From CAZLWA01 sp964563165 (GTDB taxonomy: Bacteria > CLD3 > SB21): a stretch of 10,424 nt of DNA. The position numbers were made by a program, and so were the translations under genes. The notes under the pieces are model-generated. The model was not told where the DNA came from. It was given only the letters and a program-made list of their open reading frames with translations, and searched no databases. Below, piece after piece: positions 1 to 6,612 of the stretch. The stretch covers positions 1 through 10,424 of the forward strand of contig CAZLWA010000089.1 in NCBI GenBank assembly GCA_964563165.1. Reading direction: 5' to 3'. Within the stretch, counting starts at the first letter, position 1, and each line of letters starts with the position of its first letter.

Positions 1-98
1 AGATGATTCAATACGCGGCCGTCATCGGGCAACAGCCCGATATACATGCTCGCATAAGCTGCAAATTCGCCTTCTTTCGGTTTCGGGATCTTTTTCAT
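1..98 (-). CDS. DinB-family protein, N-terminal fragment (runs off left edge)
   Basis: The first 32 codons of a minus-strand gene are present; the rest lies beyond the window. The translation begins MKKIPKPKEGEFAAYASMYI and continues GLLPDDGRVLNHL. From memory this opening (a short basic start, then P-x-P-x-x-GEFA-x-Y and a Tyr-Ile followed by an LPDDG-like turn) is typical of the DinB_2-type four-helix metal-dependent family, which includes damage-inducible proteins and thiol-transferase or hydrolase-like enzymes. The metal-binding histidines would lie outside the window, so the assignment rests on the N-terminal pattern alone. No clear Shine-Dalgarno precedes the ATG. A TTGACA hexamer about 65 bases upstream could belong to its promoter. 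A second, complete DinB-fold gene lies at 8891-9337 but its N-terminus looks different, so the two are not recent duplicates. Confidence 0.6.
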   Translation of the reverse strand, partial: MKKIPKPKEGEFAAYASMYIGLLPDDGRVLNH

Positions 99-138
99 AA
101 ATATGTTGGTTAAGTTTTGGAAAATGTCTGCCGATTCA

Positions 139-166
139 AGCTATTAAGATTTAAATTTCATGTCAA
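139..166 (-). promoter_or_regulatory. Possible promoter for the left-edge DinB gene
   Basis: In the 126-base gap between the SGNH gene stop and the DinB start, the minus strand has a perfect TTGACA (161-166) followed by an AT-rich stretch containing ATCTTAATAG. The best -10 candidates sit either 14 bases (TAATAG) or 17 bases (TAGCTT) downstream, so the exact element is uncertain. The rest of this gap shows no hairpin terminator or further gene. Confidence 0.35.
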
Positions 167-224
167 TGAAAAACTCTTGTGTGAATTTTTGGATGAGGTA
201 CTTAGGCTGTGAAAGAAAACTCAT

Positions 225-1343
225 TTACCTTTTCATAATGGTCTGAAGCGAATCACAAAGAACCTGGGCCACAATTCTGTGAACCGTTTCATTCGGATGA
301 TGATCGGCAGGATGCACCCAGAGATCGCGGTCTCTTCGGCCTGCCAGAAACGGCAGCAGATCAACAAAATGAACGTACTCCGAATGATGAGAAGTTACCT
401 CATTTCGGATCAGAGCGTGAATGTGAGTTAAAGGGTAGTCGCCGTCAAGCTCGAACAAAACAGGAAAGCAAAGAACTACGCAGTGAAGTTTATTGCGTTC
501 GCATTGATGAATGATCTCGTCCAAACTTTCTTTTGTTTTATCCCAATTTGGATTGGCATTCGAGTACAGGCTGTCGTAATAAGCTATGGTTCTTTCGGTA
601 GTCTCCTGTTTTCTCAACCATTTCCAAATCAGTTGAAAAGTCCTTAATGCGAAGATACCCGCGCGCGGCGGCCTCACATCCGGTCCGGTTTCGCTGACAA
701 ACGGCTCCAGCGGCCGGCGCAAAACTTTTTTATGGAAATAATCCGCATAAAATAATTTTGATTCCGCATCGTTAAGATTGTAGCCGACGATGACGGCGTC
801 GGGATTCAGAGGCAGCACCGTTTTTTCGAGTAAAAGCAATTCTTGCTCCGTGTTATACCCTCCCACGCCAAAATTATAGCTTTCAACTTTCCTGGCGAGT
901 GCTTTTTTGTCATTACACAAGCTGGCCGTCTGTTCAGAATAGGTATCGGAATCCTTAACCCCTTCACCGAACGTGAACGAGTCGCCCAAAAATGCGAGAC
1001 GCACCGTCAGGGAATCTTTAGCAGATCTGAATTCCCGCCCTCTGAAGCCCCATGAATTGGTATGGTGACGAACGGCGTTGTTGGCGTCAAAGTAGTTTCT
1101 CGGATTGCCGTCGTAAATGAATTCGATGTCCGAAGAAGGCTGATACGTGTAAAAATAAGTGCGGTCGGTGAAGACTTTGAAGAAAAATTGATCGGACGGC
1201 GATCGGTGGGCGTTATAGAACTTAGGCAGATCAAAAAACGCCAACAATAATTCGCACAGCGCTAATCCCACCATCACTCCCGAGAGAACGAGCGCTATCT
1301 CTTTCCAAAAAGCCCTGATCCGTGACATAGATTGAAACACCAT
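225..1343 (-). CDS. Membrane-anchored SGNH/GDSL-type hydrolase (esterase or acyltransferase-like)
   Basis: A 372-residue protein with one N-terminal membrane segment (about residues 16-38, IALVLSGVMVGLALCELLLA) and a periplasmic or extracytoplasmic SGNH domain. Visible family blocks are GDSF with the likely nucleophile Ser122 (block I), NFGVGGYNT around 157-164 (block II, oxyanion Gly), GYNLND with Asn191-Asp192 (block III), and a terminal DHHPN with Asp347 and His349 as the likely rest of the triad (block V). SGNH enzymes hydrolyse or transfer acyl groups; those with a membrane anchor and about 370 residues often act on cell-envelope glycans or lipids, but no substrate can be read here. The ATG (1341-1343) immediately follows the ispH stop (TGA-ATG), implying translational coupling. 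An internal ATG at codon 6 (1326-1328) is an alternative start. Confidence 0.8.
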   Translation of the reverse strand: MVFQSMSRIRAFWKEIALVLSGVMVGLALCELLLAFFDLPKFYNAHRSPSDQFFFKVFTDRTYFYTYQPSSDIEFIYDGNPRNYFDANNAVRHHTNSWGFRGREFRSAKDSLTVRLAFLGDSFTFGEGVKDSDTYSEQTASLCNDKKALARKVESYNFGVGGYNTEQELLLLEKTVLPLNPDAVIVGYNLNDAESKLFYADYFHKKVLRRPLEPFVSETGPDVRPPRAGIFALRTFQLIWKWLRKQETTERTIAYYDSLYSNANPNWDKTKESLDEIIHQCERNKLHCVVLCFPVLFELDGDYPLTHIHALIRNEVTSHHSEYVHFVDLLPFLAGRRDRDLWVHPADHHPNETVHRIVAQVLCDSLQTIMKR

Positions 1344-2585
1344 TCAATTTGAATAACTCCGTTTGAAATCCTCCATCACTTCGTCGAGATTTTTTCGATC
1401 ATCGAAAAAAAACAGAATCTTCATAATAATATTTTCTACGATCGCATCCGGGCAGGACGCGCCGCTCGCAAGCATGATCTTCACAGGCTTTCTGAGCGGT
1501 AAGAAGTTCTTGGCGGTCGTTTCGGTCTTGCGATGAAAATCAAAGCAATGAATCTTGCTTTTTGATATGATCTTGTCGGCGGAGGAAATGTAATAGGTCG
1601 GCAATTTCTGTTCACACAGTTCGTACAAATGCGATGTATTGGAACTGTTATATCCGCCGGCGACGATCGCTACATCCGCCCGCTCTTCCAGTAGGCCGTA
1701 AATCGCGTTCTGATTATCGTTCGTCGCATAACACAGGGTGTCGCGTGTGTCGGCGAAACGCTCACTCACACCGCCGGCCGGCAAATCAAATTTCTTTATC
1801 ATCGCTTGTTTCAGAAAATCCGCAATCGCCTGCGTTTCTACCGCCAGCATCGTTGTTTGATTGACGACGCCGATGCGCTGCAGGTCTTTGGTCACGTCAA
1901 AGCCGGCAGAATACTGTTCTCTGAATATTTCATAAAAGGCCTGCGGTTCGATCTCTCCTGATATCACCGCCGCTAATTTTTTCGCTTCATGTATGTCGCG
2001 CACTACCACCGTAGGAGCGTCTTCCTTGCTGTGCGAGAACGTCGCCCGCGTTTCTTCGTGCGACGGTTTTCCGTGGATGACGACGGTGTACCGTTCCTTG
2101 CCTATCGCCGCGGCCTTATTCCAGACTTTTTCGACAAACGGACAGGTGGTGTCGTACCGGTACGATTGAATGCCGATGGAAGTCAGTTTTTTCTGAATTT
2201 CCAGGGTTGTTCCGAATGCCGGGACGATCACAATGTCATCGGATTTCAATTCGTCCCACGAAATAATTTGTTCGCCCGATGTATGCATGATGAACTTCAC
2301 CCCCCGGCTCTGCAGGTCCCGATTGACGTCCGGATTATGGATCATTTCGCTCAGCAGGAATATCCGTTTCCCGGGATTTTCCGCGATAGCCTTATAAGAA
2401 ATCTCAATCGCGTTTTCAACGCCGTAACAAAACCCGAAATGACGCGCCAGCAAGAATATCACCGGACCGAAATCCAAAACCGTCGGCTTGAAATTTTTCT
2501 TCCGGGAATCCAGATCGCGCCGGAAATTCTTGATTTCCGTGATAAACGAACTCCGATAGATCAACGGGATATCGAATTTCTTCAT
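1344..2585 (-). CDS. ispH: 4-hydroxy-3-methylbut-2-enyl diphosphate reductase (IspH/LytB), long plant/cyanobacterial-type
   Basis: Catalyses the last step of the MEP pathway, reducing HMBPP to isopentenyl and dimethylallyl diphosphate using an iron-sulfur cluster. The three cluster cysteines are visible: Cys53 in HFGFCYGVENA, Cys148 in YDTTCPFVEKVW and Cys285 in DTLCYATND. Substrate-binding elements follow the family: His83 in MIHNPDVNRD, His171 in VIHGKPSHEET with Glu177/Glu178, NQTTML at 242-247, and GGYNSSNTSHL and ASGASCPDA near the C-terminus. At 413 residues it is about 100 longer than the usual bacterial enzyme. The N-terminal extension and the segment before NQTTML (AFYEIFREQYSAGFDVTKDL) match, from memory, the form known from cyanobacteria and plastids. 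No Shine-Dalgarno is seen. TAAAGT lies 7 bases before the ATG, with TTGTTT 16 bases further up, so the message might be nearly leaderless. It is coupled to the downstream SGNH gene. Confidence 0.93.
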   Translation of the reverse strand: MKKFDIPLIYRSSFITEIKNFRRDLDSRKKNFKPTVLDFGPVIFLLARHFGFCYGVENAIEISYKAIAENPGKRIFLLSEMIHNPDVNRDLQSRGVKFIMHTSGEQIISWDELKSDDIVIVPAFGTTLEIQKKLTSIGIQSYRYDTTCPFVEKVWNKAAAIGKERYTVVIHGKPSHEETRATFSHSKEDAPTVVVRDIHEAKKLAAVISGEIEPQAFYEIFREQYSAGFDVTKDLQRIGVVNQTTMLAVETQAIADFLKQAMIKKFDLPAGGVSERFADTRDTLCYATNDNQNAIYGLLEERADVAIVAGGYNSSNTSHLYELCEQKLPTYYISSADKIISKSKIHCFDFHRKTETTAKNFLPLRKPVKIMLASGASCPDAIVENIIMKILFFFDDRKNLDEVMEDFKRSYSN

Positions 2586-2666
2586 GAAGATACTTTAGCG
2601 AAAAAAATCAAGAAAACAAAATTCATTTTTGGACTGAAAATTTATTTGAGAAGGGTTGGCGGTAAC

Positions 2667-4034
2667 CTATTTAATGAATATGCTTTTTACGTTGACGAAT
2701 TCTCTGATTCCGAAGATCCCCAGTTCGCGCCCGTAACCGGATTGTTTCATTCCGCCGAACGGCAGCCGCGGGTCGGATTTTACAAATGCATTTACAAAAC
2801 ACGAGCCGGCTTGCAGATATTTTGACGCCAAATGTTCTCCGCGTGCAGTGTCGCGTGTGAAAATGGCCGCGCCCAGCCCAAAAGAAGTATCGTTGGCCAA
2901 ACGGATCGCGTCGTCCGCATCTTTCGCGGAAATGATCGCCGCCGCCGGACCGAATGTTTCTTCGTCAAACGCGGCCATGCCTTTTTCGACGCCGGTGAGA
3001 ACCGTTGGCGGATAGAACCAGCCTTTACGGGCGGGAACCTGTCCGCCAAGAACAAGGCGCGCGCCATGGCGCACGCTGCGGCCAACCTGATCATGCAGCG
3101 CGTCCCGCAAATCTTTCCTCGCCATCGGACCGATATCAAATGTGCCTTCAACGGGATCGCCGTACGTTTTCGATTTCATCTTTTCCAGGATCAACTCTTC
3201 AAATTGCTTCCGTATGCTCTCCACGACGATCAGGCGTTTGGCTGCGATACACGATTGACCGGCATTGATCAATCGCGCCGTTACGCACGTCTGCGCGGTT
3301 AATTCCAGATCCGCGTCTTCCAAAACTACATAAGGATCGCTGCCGCCCAACTCCAGAACGCATTTTTTTAGATGCTTGGCCGCTTCCATAGCGATCACGC
3401 GCCCGGTTTTGGGGCTGCCGGTAAAAGTAACGGCCTGAACGGACGGATGCGCAATGACGCCCGGAATCGCATCGACCGGCGCGAACAGAATATTAAAAAT
3501 ATTTTCAGGCAGTCCGGCTGCTTTTGTGATTTCCTCCATGGCCCGCGCGCAGCCGCACACATTGGGCGCATGTTTCAGAATAACCGCATTGCCCGACATC
3601 CACAGCGCGGGCATAAAACGAAAGATCTGCCAGAACGGGAAATTCCATGGCATGACCGCGAAAATAACGCCCATCGGCTCATACGCTATAAAACTTTTTG
3701 AAGCATCCGTTACGACGGCCTCCCGAGCCAAAAATCTTTCCGCATGTTCCGCATAATACTCACATCCCCATGCCGATTTCTCCGCTTCCATTTCGCCCTG
3801 CGCCAGAGGTTTTCCCATCTCGATCGCGATGAGACGTGCTAATTCATTTTTCCTTTCGCGCAGAATTTTCGCGACATTCTTTACTAACTGCGCCCGCTCT
3901 GAGATCGGCCGATGGGACCACGACCGGAACGCGCGCTGCGCCGATTCAATCATGTTCAGCGTCTCGTCATACGGCGTTTCCGGATACGAGGCGACCGTTT
4001 CCTCTGTGGAAGGATTGACAGTTTGGAAAGACAT
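2667..4034 (-). CDS. sad: NAD(P)-dependent aldehyde dehydrogenase, succinate-semialdehyde dehydrogenase (Sad/YneI) type
   Basis: A 455-residue aldehyde dehydrogenase with every catalytic residue in place: Asn131 in VMPWNFPFW (oxyanion), Lys154 in ILKHAPN (cofactor), Glu228 in CVLELGGSDP (general base), nucleophile Cys262 in NAGQSCIAAKR, Glu359 in FDEETFGP and the C-terminal PFGGMKQSGYGRELG. The short length, LKHAPNV-x-GCA, ELGGSDP and the MARKDLRD-x-LHDQV stretch match, from memory, the E. coli Sad/YneI branch, which oxidises succinate semialdehyde to succinate in GABA and related catabolism. Other aldehyde substrates are possible. The gene lies 49 bases downstream of the YjbR-family gene on the same strand and 81 bases upstream of ispH, which appears to have no functional link. 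The leader has only a weak purine-rich site (AAAGAAAG). No frameshift or missing motif is seen. Confidence 0.9.
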   Translation of the reverse strand: MSFQTVNPSTEETVASYPETPYDETLNMIESAQRAFRSWSHRPISERAQLVKNVAKILRERKNELARLIAIEMGKPLAQGEMEAEKSAWGCEYYAEHAERFLAREAVVTDASKSFIAYEPMGVIFAVMPWNFPFWQIFRFMPALWMSGNAVILKHAPNVCGCARAMEEITKAAGLPENIFNILFAPVDAIPGVIAHPSVQAVTFTGSPKTGRVIAMEAAKHLKKCVLELGGSDPYVVLEDADLELTAQTCVTARLINAGQSCIAAKRLIVVESIRKQFEELILEKMKSKTYGDPVEGTFDIGPMARKDLRDALHDQVGRSVRHGARLVLGGQVPARKGWFYPPTVLTGVEKGMAAFDEETFGPAAAIISAKDADDAIRLANDTSFGLGAAIFTRDTARGEHLASKYLQAGSCFVNAFVKSDPRLPFGGMKQSGYGRELGIFGIREFVNVKSIFIK

Positions 4035-4083
4035 ATTGCTGCTTTCTTTTTGGCAGATAATATCTACGCAGTTACATTATTTT

Positions 4084-4437
4084 TCAACCTAATCCTAACT
4101 TCTTACGATGCGCCTTCGAGAGGGATCCGGTGACCAGATCGTACGAATGGTCGATCCATTGATAAACGAGTTTGTCGGGGATCGAGCCGTCCATCGCAAT
4201 CGTGTTCCAATGTTTCTTATTCATATGATAGCCGGGTCGAACGGCTTCGTAGCGTTCACGCAGGTCCGCAGCTTTTTCCGGATCGCATTTCAGGTTGATG
4301 CCGTCAAATAGGTGAACGTTGGTCAGAGCGAACATCTTTCCCATCACTTTGTAAACCGCCGTTTCCCGGTCGAACGGAAATCCTTCCGCAACGCCCTTTT
4401 TTGAAAGGCAGTAATTTCGAAATTGTTCCAAATCCAT
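4084..4437 (-). CDS. MmcQ/YjbR-family protein
   Basis: A 117-residue protein with the full length and landmark motifs of the MmcQ/YjbR family: an N-terminal LEQFRNYCLSKKG helix, the GFPFDRETAVYKVMGKMFAL strand pair, NLKCDPE, a central VRPGYHMNKKHWNTIAMDG and a C-terminal WIDHSYDLVTGSL. The family has a CyaY-like fold and is often called DNA-binding by annotation pipelines, but a defined cellular role is lacking. It has no signal or membrane segment and should be cytoplasmic. It starts at ATG 4435-4437, with an AGAAGGA purine run about 10 bases upstream. It may head a minus-strand transcript that continues into the aldehyde dehydrogenase, since the 49-base gap shows no terminator. Confidence 0.85.
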   Translation of the reverse strand: MDLEQFRNYCLSKKGVAEGFPFDRETAVYKVMGKMFALTNVHLFDGINLKCDPEKAADLRERYEAVRPGYHMNKKHWNTIAMDGSIPDKLVYQWIDHSYDLVTGSLSKAHRKKLGLG

Positions 4438-4577
4438 GTCAGCTGAATCCTTCTGACACCGCTTTTATCCGTCCTTTTTTCAATTGCTCGAGATATTCTT
4501 AGCGTATTCGAGCCGGCTATCAATTCGAATGGCGTAATAGTAAAGCCAATGGCCAAGATATGAAATAAATTTTAGTA

Positions 4578-4606
4578 TTGCATTTTATTTTGATTTTTCG
4601 TAGTAT
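4578..4606 (+). promoter_or_regulatory. Promoter of lipoprotein copy 1
   Basis: TTGCAT (4578-4583), a 17-base spacer and TAGTAT (4601-4606) form a good housekeeping-sigma promoter match. It predicts a transcript start near 4612-4614, about 83 bases before the ATG. The rest of the 258-base divergent region (4438-4577) shows no gene and no obvious operator; the opposite-strand promoter for the YjbR-family gene is not evident. Confidence 0.55.
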
Positions 4607-4612
4607 CACTCA

Positions 4613-4661
4613 GACACAAAAAAACTACCAAAACCCAGTTCGATAAGGTGCGTTTTGTGTC
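4613..4661 (+). promoter_or_regulatory. Inverted repeat forming a 5'-terminal hairpin in the copy 1 leader
   Basis: GACACAAAA (4613-4621) and TTTTGTGTC (4653-4661) are perfect 9-base inverted repeats separated by 31 bases. The left arm falls at the predicted transcription start, so the mRNA would begin with a base-paired 5' end. The stem is separate from the ribosome binding site (AAAAGGAG at 4681-4688), so it need not block translation. It could protect the 5' end from decay or bind a regulator. Confidence 0.4.
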
Positions 4662-4695
4662 GGCATCCTGTCGAAAAGTTAAAAGGAGAAAAGTT

Positions 4696-5268
4696 ATGTT
4701 GAAGAAAATCACGCTCATGACATCGGCGTTAGCGCTGATGATCATCATCGGTTGCGGTGGACCGCCGACCGAAGAAATCAACAAAGCCAAAGCCGCGAAA
4801 GCGACTGCGGATGCTGCCAACGCCGGCACGTATGCCAAAGATCAGTATGATGCAGGCACCAAAGCCTGGATGGACGGCGAAGCTGCCGTCAAAGGCAAAG
4901 AATGGGACAAAGCTAAAAAAGCTTACGCCACGGCCGCTACTCAGTTTGATGCAGCGGGCAAAGCAGCGCCTGCCGGTCATGATGCTATGAAAGCTGATTT
5001 GACGGCTCGCATGGCTAAATTGGCAGCCGACCATAATGACAAAGCAATGGCCGACATGAAGAAGAAAATGGCGACGATGAAGAAAGACGACAAGATGAAA
5101 ATGGACAAAAGTATGGCTGACTGCAAGGCAAACGAAGCGGCAGCTGCAGACCTTATCGCCAAAGATGATTTAGTCGGCGCTGCAGAAAAAATCACGGCCG
5201 ATGAAGCGGTTCATGCAGGCATGATGACTATGATGAATCCTCCTAAGAAAGATGCGATGAAGAAGTAA
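4696..5268 (+). CDS. Small Ala/Lys/Met-rich lipoprotein, copy 1 of 3
   Basis: A 190-residue lipoprotein of a family I do not recognise beyond a loose resemblance to helical DUF4398-like lipoproteins. Signal: MLKKITLMTSALALM, then lipobox IIGC with Cys20 lipidated, followed by Gly-Gly, which gives no inner-membrane retention signal by E. coli rules. Mature part: a conserved helical half (about 25-97, with YDAGTKAW, KAKKAYATAATQF and KAAPAGHD) and a methionine-rich helical half (98-190; MADMKKKMATMKKDDKMKM and HAGMMTMMNPP). I count 15 Met in 170 mature residues. Only one cysteine besides the lipobox is present, Cys143, and it is conserved in all three copies. The ATG at 4696 is chosen because AAAAGGAG lies 7 bases upstream and the signal peptide starts there; an in-frame ATG at 4648 falls before the right arm of the leader hairpin and lacks such a site. 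It has its own promoter and terminator. Confidence 0.85.
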   Translation: MLKKITLMTSALALMIIIGCGGPPTEEINKAKAAKATADAANAGTYAKDQYDAGTKAWMDGEAAVKGKEWDKAKKAYATAATQFDAAGKAAPAGHDAMKADLTARMAKLAADHNDKAMADMKKKMATMKKDDKMKMDKSMADCKANEAAAADLIAKDDLVGAAEKITADEAVHAGMMTMMNPPKKDAMKK

Positions 5269-5288
5269 TCCTTCTTGTATTGAATTTT

Positions 5289-5325
5289 AAACCCCGACGT
5301 CTTTCGATTTCGGGGTTTTTTATTT
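5289..5325 (+). terminator. Rho-independent terminator of lipoprotein copy 1
   Basis: AAACCCCGA (5289-5297) pairs with TCGGGGTTT (5310-5318) over a 12-base loop, followed by a T-rich run. It is closely similar in sequence to the terminator after copy 2, so the duplicated segment includes the terminator. Confidence 0.85.
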
Positions 5326-5359
5326 TTACCAGGATTCGGGGAACACTGAAGTTTATCAC

Positions 5360-5388
5360 TTGAATCTTAATAGTTTTTCCTTTAATTT
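5360..5388 (+). promoter_or_regulatory. Probable promoter of lipoprotein copy 2
   Basis: TTGAAT (5360-5365), a 17-base spacer and TAATTT (5383-5388) are the best promoter match in the gap after the copy 1 terminator. The block ACTTGAATCTTAATA and the later AAAAACCAATAC recur in the leader of copy 3 at almost the same distances from the start codon, so the leader is homologous between these two genes. The -10 hexamer is a weak match, so the exact position is uncertain. Confidence 0.4.
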
Positions 5389-5432
5389 CAATTACGTTTA
5401 GAAAAACCAATACCAAAGAAGGAGGAGTTACT

Positions 5433-6005
5433 GTGTTAAACAAAATAGCCGCGATAATATCAGCGCTTGCGCTGATGGTCTTGATCGGATGCGGAGGGCC
5501 TCCGCAGGAAGAAATTAACAGAGCGAAGGCAACTAAAGCCGGGGCGGAAGAGGCAAAAGCCGATGTGTACGCCGCGGACCTGTATGATGCCGGCGCAAAA
5601 GCCTGGGTGGAGGCCGAAGAGGCTGGTTTTGCCAAGAACTGGGCAAAAGCGAAGAAAGATTATGCGGAAGCTGCGAAACAATTTGAGGCGGCGGGCAAAG
5701 CAGCGCCTAAAGGTCATGATGATATGAAAGCCGATTTGACGGCTCGTATGGCTAAATTAGAAGCCGATCATAATGACAAAGCTATGGCCGACATGAAGAA
5801 GAAAATGGCGACGATGAAGAAAGACGACAAGGCTGCCATGGATAAGATGATGGCGGACTGCAAAGCGAATGAAGCTGCAGCTAAAGATCTTATCGCCAAA
5901 GATGATTTAGCGGGCGCCCAGGAAAAAATCGTAGCCGATGAAGCGACTCATGCAGGCATGATGACTATGATGAATCCTCCTAAGAAGGATACGATGAAGA
6001 AGTAA
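5433..6005 (+). CDS. Small Ala/Lys/Met-rich lipoprotein, copy 2 of 3 (mosaic)
   Basis: A 190-residue paralogue of its two neighbours. It starts at GTG 5433, six bases after a strong AAGGAGGAG site; no ATG is available at the conserved N-terminus. Lipobox LIGC with Cys20, then GGPPQEEIN. Residues 1-99 (KADVYAADLYDAGAKAW, WAKAKKDYAEAAKQFEAAG) are about 79% identical to copy 3 and about 66% to copy 1 by hand count. Residues 100-190 are about 89% identical to copy 1 and diverge strongly from copy 3. The gene therefore looks recombined between the other two. It keeps Cys143 and the HAGMMTMMNPPKK tail. It should be an outer-membrane-anchored helical protein facing the periplasm or surface; function unknown. 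It has its own promoter and terminator. Confidence 0.87.
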   Translation: MLNKIAAIISALALMVLIGCGGPPQEEINRAKATKAGAEEAKADVYAADLYDAGAKAWVEAEEAGFAKNWAKAKKDYAEAAKQFEAAGKAAPKGHDDMKADLTARMAKLEADHNDKAMADMKKKMATMKKDDKAAMDKMMADCKANEAAAKDLIAKDDLAGAQEKIVADEATHAGMMTMMNPPKKDTMKK

Positions 6006-6024
6006 TTCTTTTTGTATTGATTTT

Positions 6025-6059
6025 AAAACCCCGAAGCCTTCGATTTCGGGGTTTTTATT
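6025..6059 (+). terminator. Terminator of lipoprotein copy 2, possibly bidirectional
   Basis: AAAACCCCGAA (6025-6035) pairs with TTCGGGGTTTT (6045-6055) across a 9-base loop and runs into T-rich sequence. Read on the minus strand the same hairpin is also followed by TTTTAAAAT, so it could end transcription of the convergent DUF6265 gene as well. No separate hairpin is needed for that gene. Confidence 0.85.
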
Positions 6060-6100
6060 TTATTTGAACCCGGCCTTGTGCAAATACGGATGATCCGGCT

Positions 6101-6565
6101 TTATTCACATGGCACCTTTTTCATCGGGTAGTCAAACCTCATCTCTTTCCCGTCCTTTTTTCCCTCGATCCACGCCAACAGCGAACCATCTTTCTCCAAG
6201 CGGTATATAATGCGCTGGGGAAAATCGTGTTCTTTATTCTCAAAGATCAGTTGTCGTGCGTCGTTATTGACCAATTTAAACGACGCTTCTTTCTGCCCTG
6301 AAGGAATAGCGGTGTAATAGATATCTCCGTTATCCTCCCGGTGAATGCGCATGAATTCGTATTCCACATTCTTTCCATTCTTGACGATCCGGCTGGTACC
6401 GAGCATGACCCCTCCGGAAGGCTTCATCCACTGCTCCAACGTTTCCTTTTTATCGTTGGATCCGTCCCAGCATCCGGCCAGCCAGGCAAAATTTTCAATC
6501 TTCGGTTTTGATTCCTGCGCATGAAGTGCGAAAGCGAACATGAAGATCATTCCCACATATCGCAT
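6101..6565 (-). CDS. Secreted DUF6265-family protein
   Basis: A 154-residue protein with a short signal peptide (about residues 1-16, ending FALHA before Gln17), so the mature form is exported. It is not a lipoprotein because Cys32 is far from a lipobox. The mature sequence shows the DUF6265 hallmarks as I recall them: WLAGCW (28-33), EQWMKPSGGVMLGTSR, EYEFMRIHRE, YYTAIPSGQ, FENKEHDFPQRIIYR and a closing WIEGKKDG. The family is predicted to form a lipocalin-like beta barrel, and its function is unknown. It starts at an ATG with AAGGAG five bases upstream. It lies 47 bases downstream of the AraC-family regulator on the same strand and probably shares its transcript. Convergent with lipoprotein copy 2. 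Confidence 0.8.
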   Translation of the reverse strand: MRYVGMIFMFAFALHAQESKPKIENFAWLAGCWDGSNDKKETLEQWMKPSGGVMLGTSRIVKNGKNVEYEFMRIHREDNGDIYYTAIPSGQKEASFKLVNNDARQLIFENKEHDFPQRIIYRLEKDGSLLAWIEGKKDGKEMRFDYPMKKVPCE

Positions 6566-6612
6566 AGAGCTCCTTTTATTAAGGTTAGTTACAGTGAAAG
6601 GGTATGAATAAG

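Noticed and set aside
1989..2825. A 278-codon open frame on the plus strand
   Set aside because: It lies antisense to the strongly supported ispH and the end of the aldehyde dehydrogenase. Its translation is Arg/Phe-rich with no recognisable motif, so it is a shadow.
4613..4661. Riboswitch in the copy 1 leader
   Set aside because: Only one simple stem is visible, with no conserved multi-helix core, no expression platform overlapping the ribosome binding site, and no metabolic gene downstream.
4648..4695. Upstream ATG giving lipoprotein copy 1 a 16-residue extension
   Set aside because: It overlaps the leader hairpin, lacks a ribosome binding site and would put basic residues ahead of a normal lipoprotein signal. 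The ATG at 4696 has AAAAGGAG and matches its paralogues.
4696..6005. Copper-binding role for the Met-rich lipoproteins
   Set aside because: Met clusters alone are suggestive, but there are no MxxMxH or CxxC type motifs and no copper genes nearby. Copy 3 has fewer Met, so function is left unassigned.
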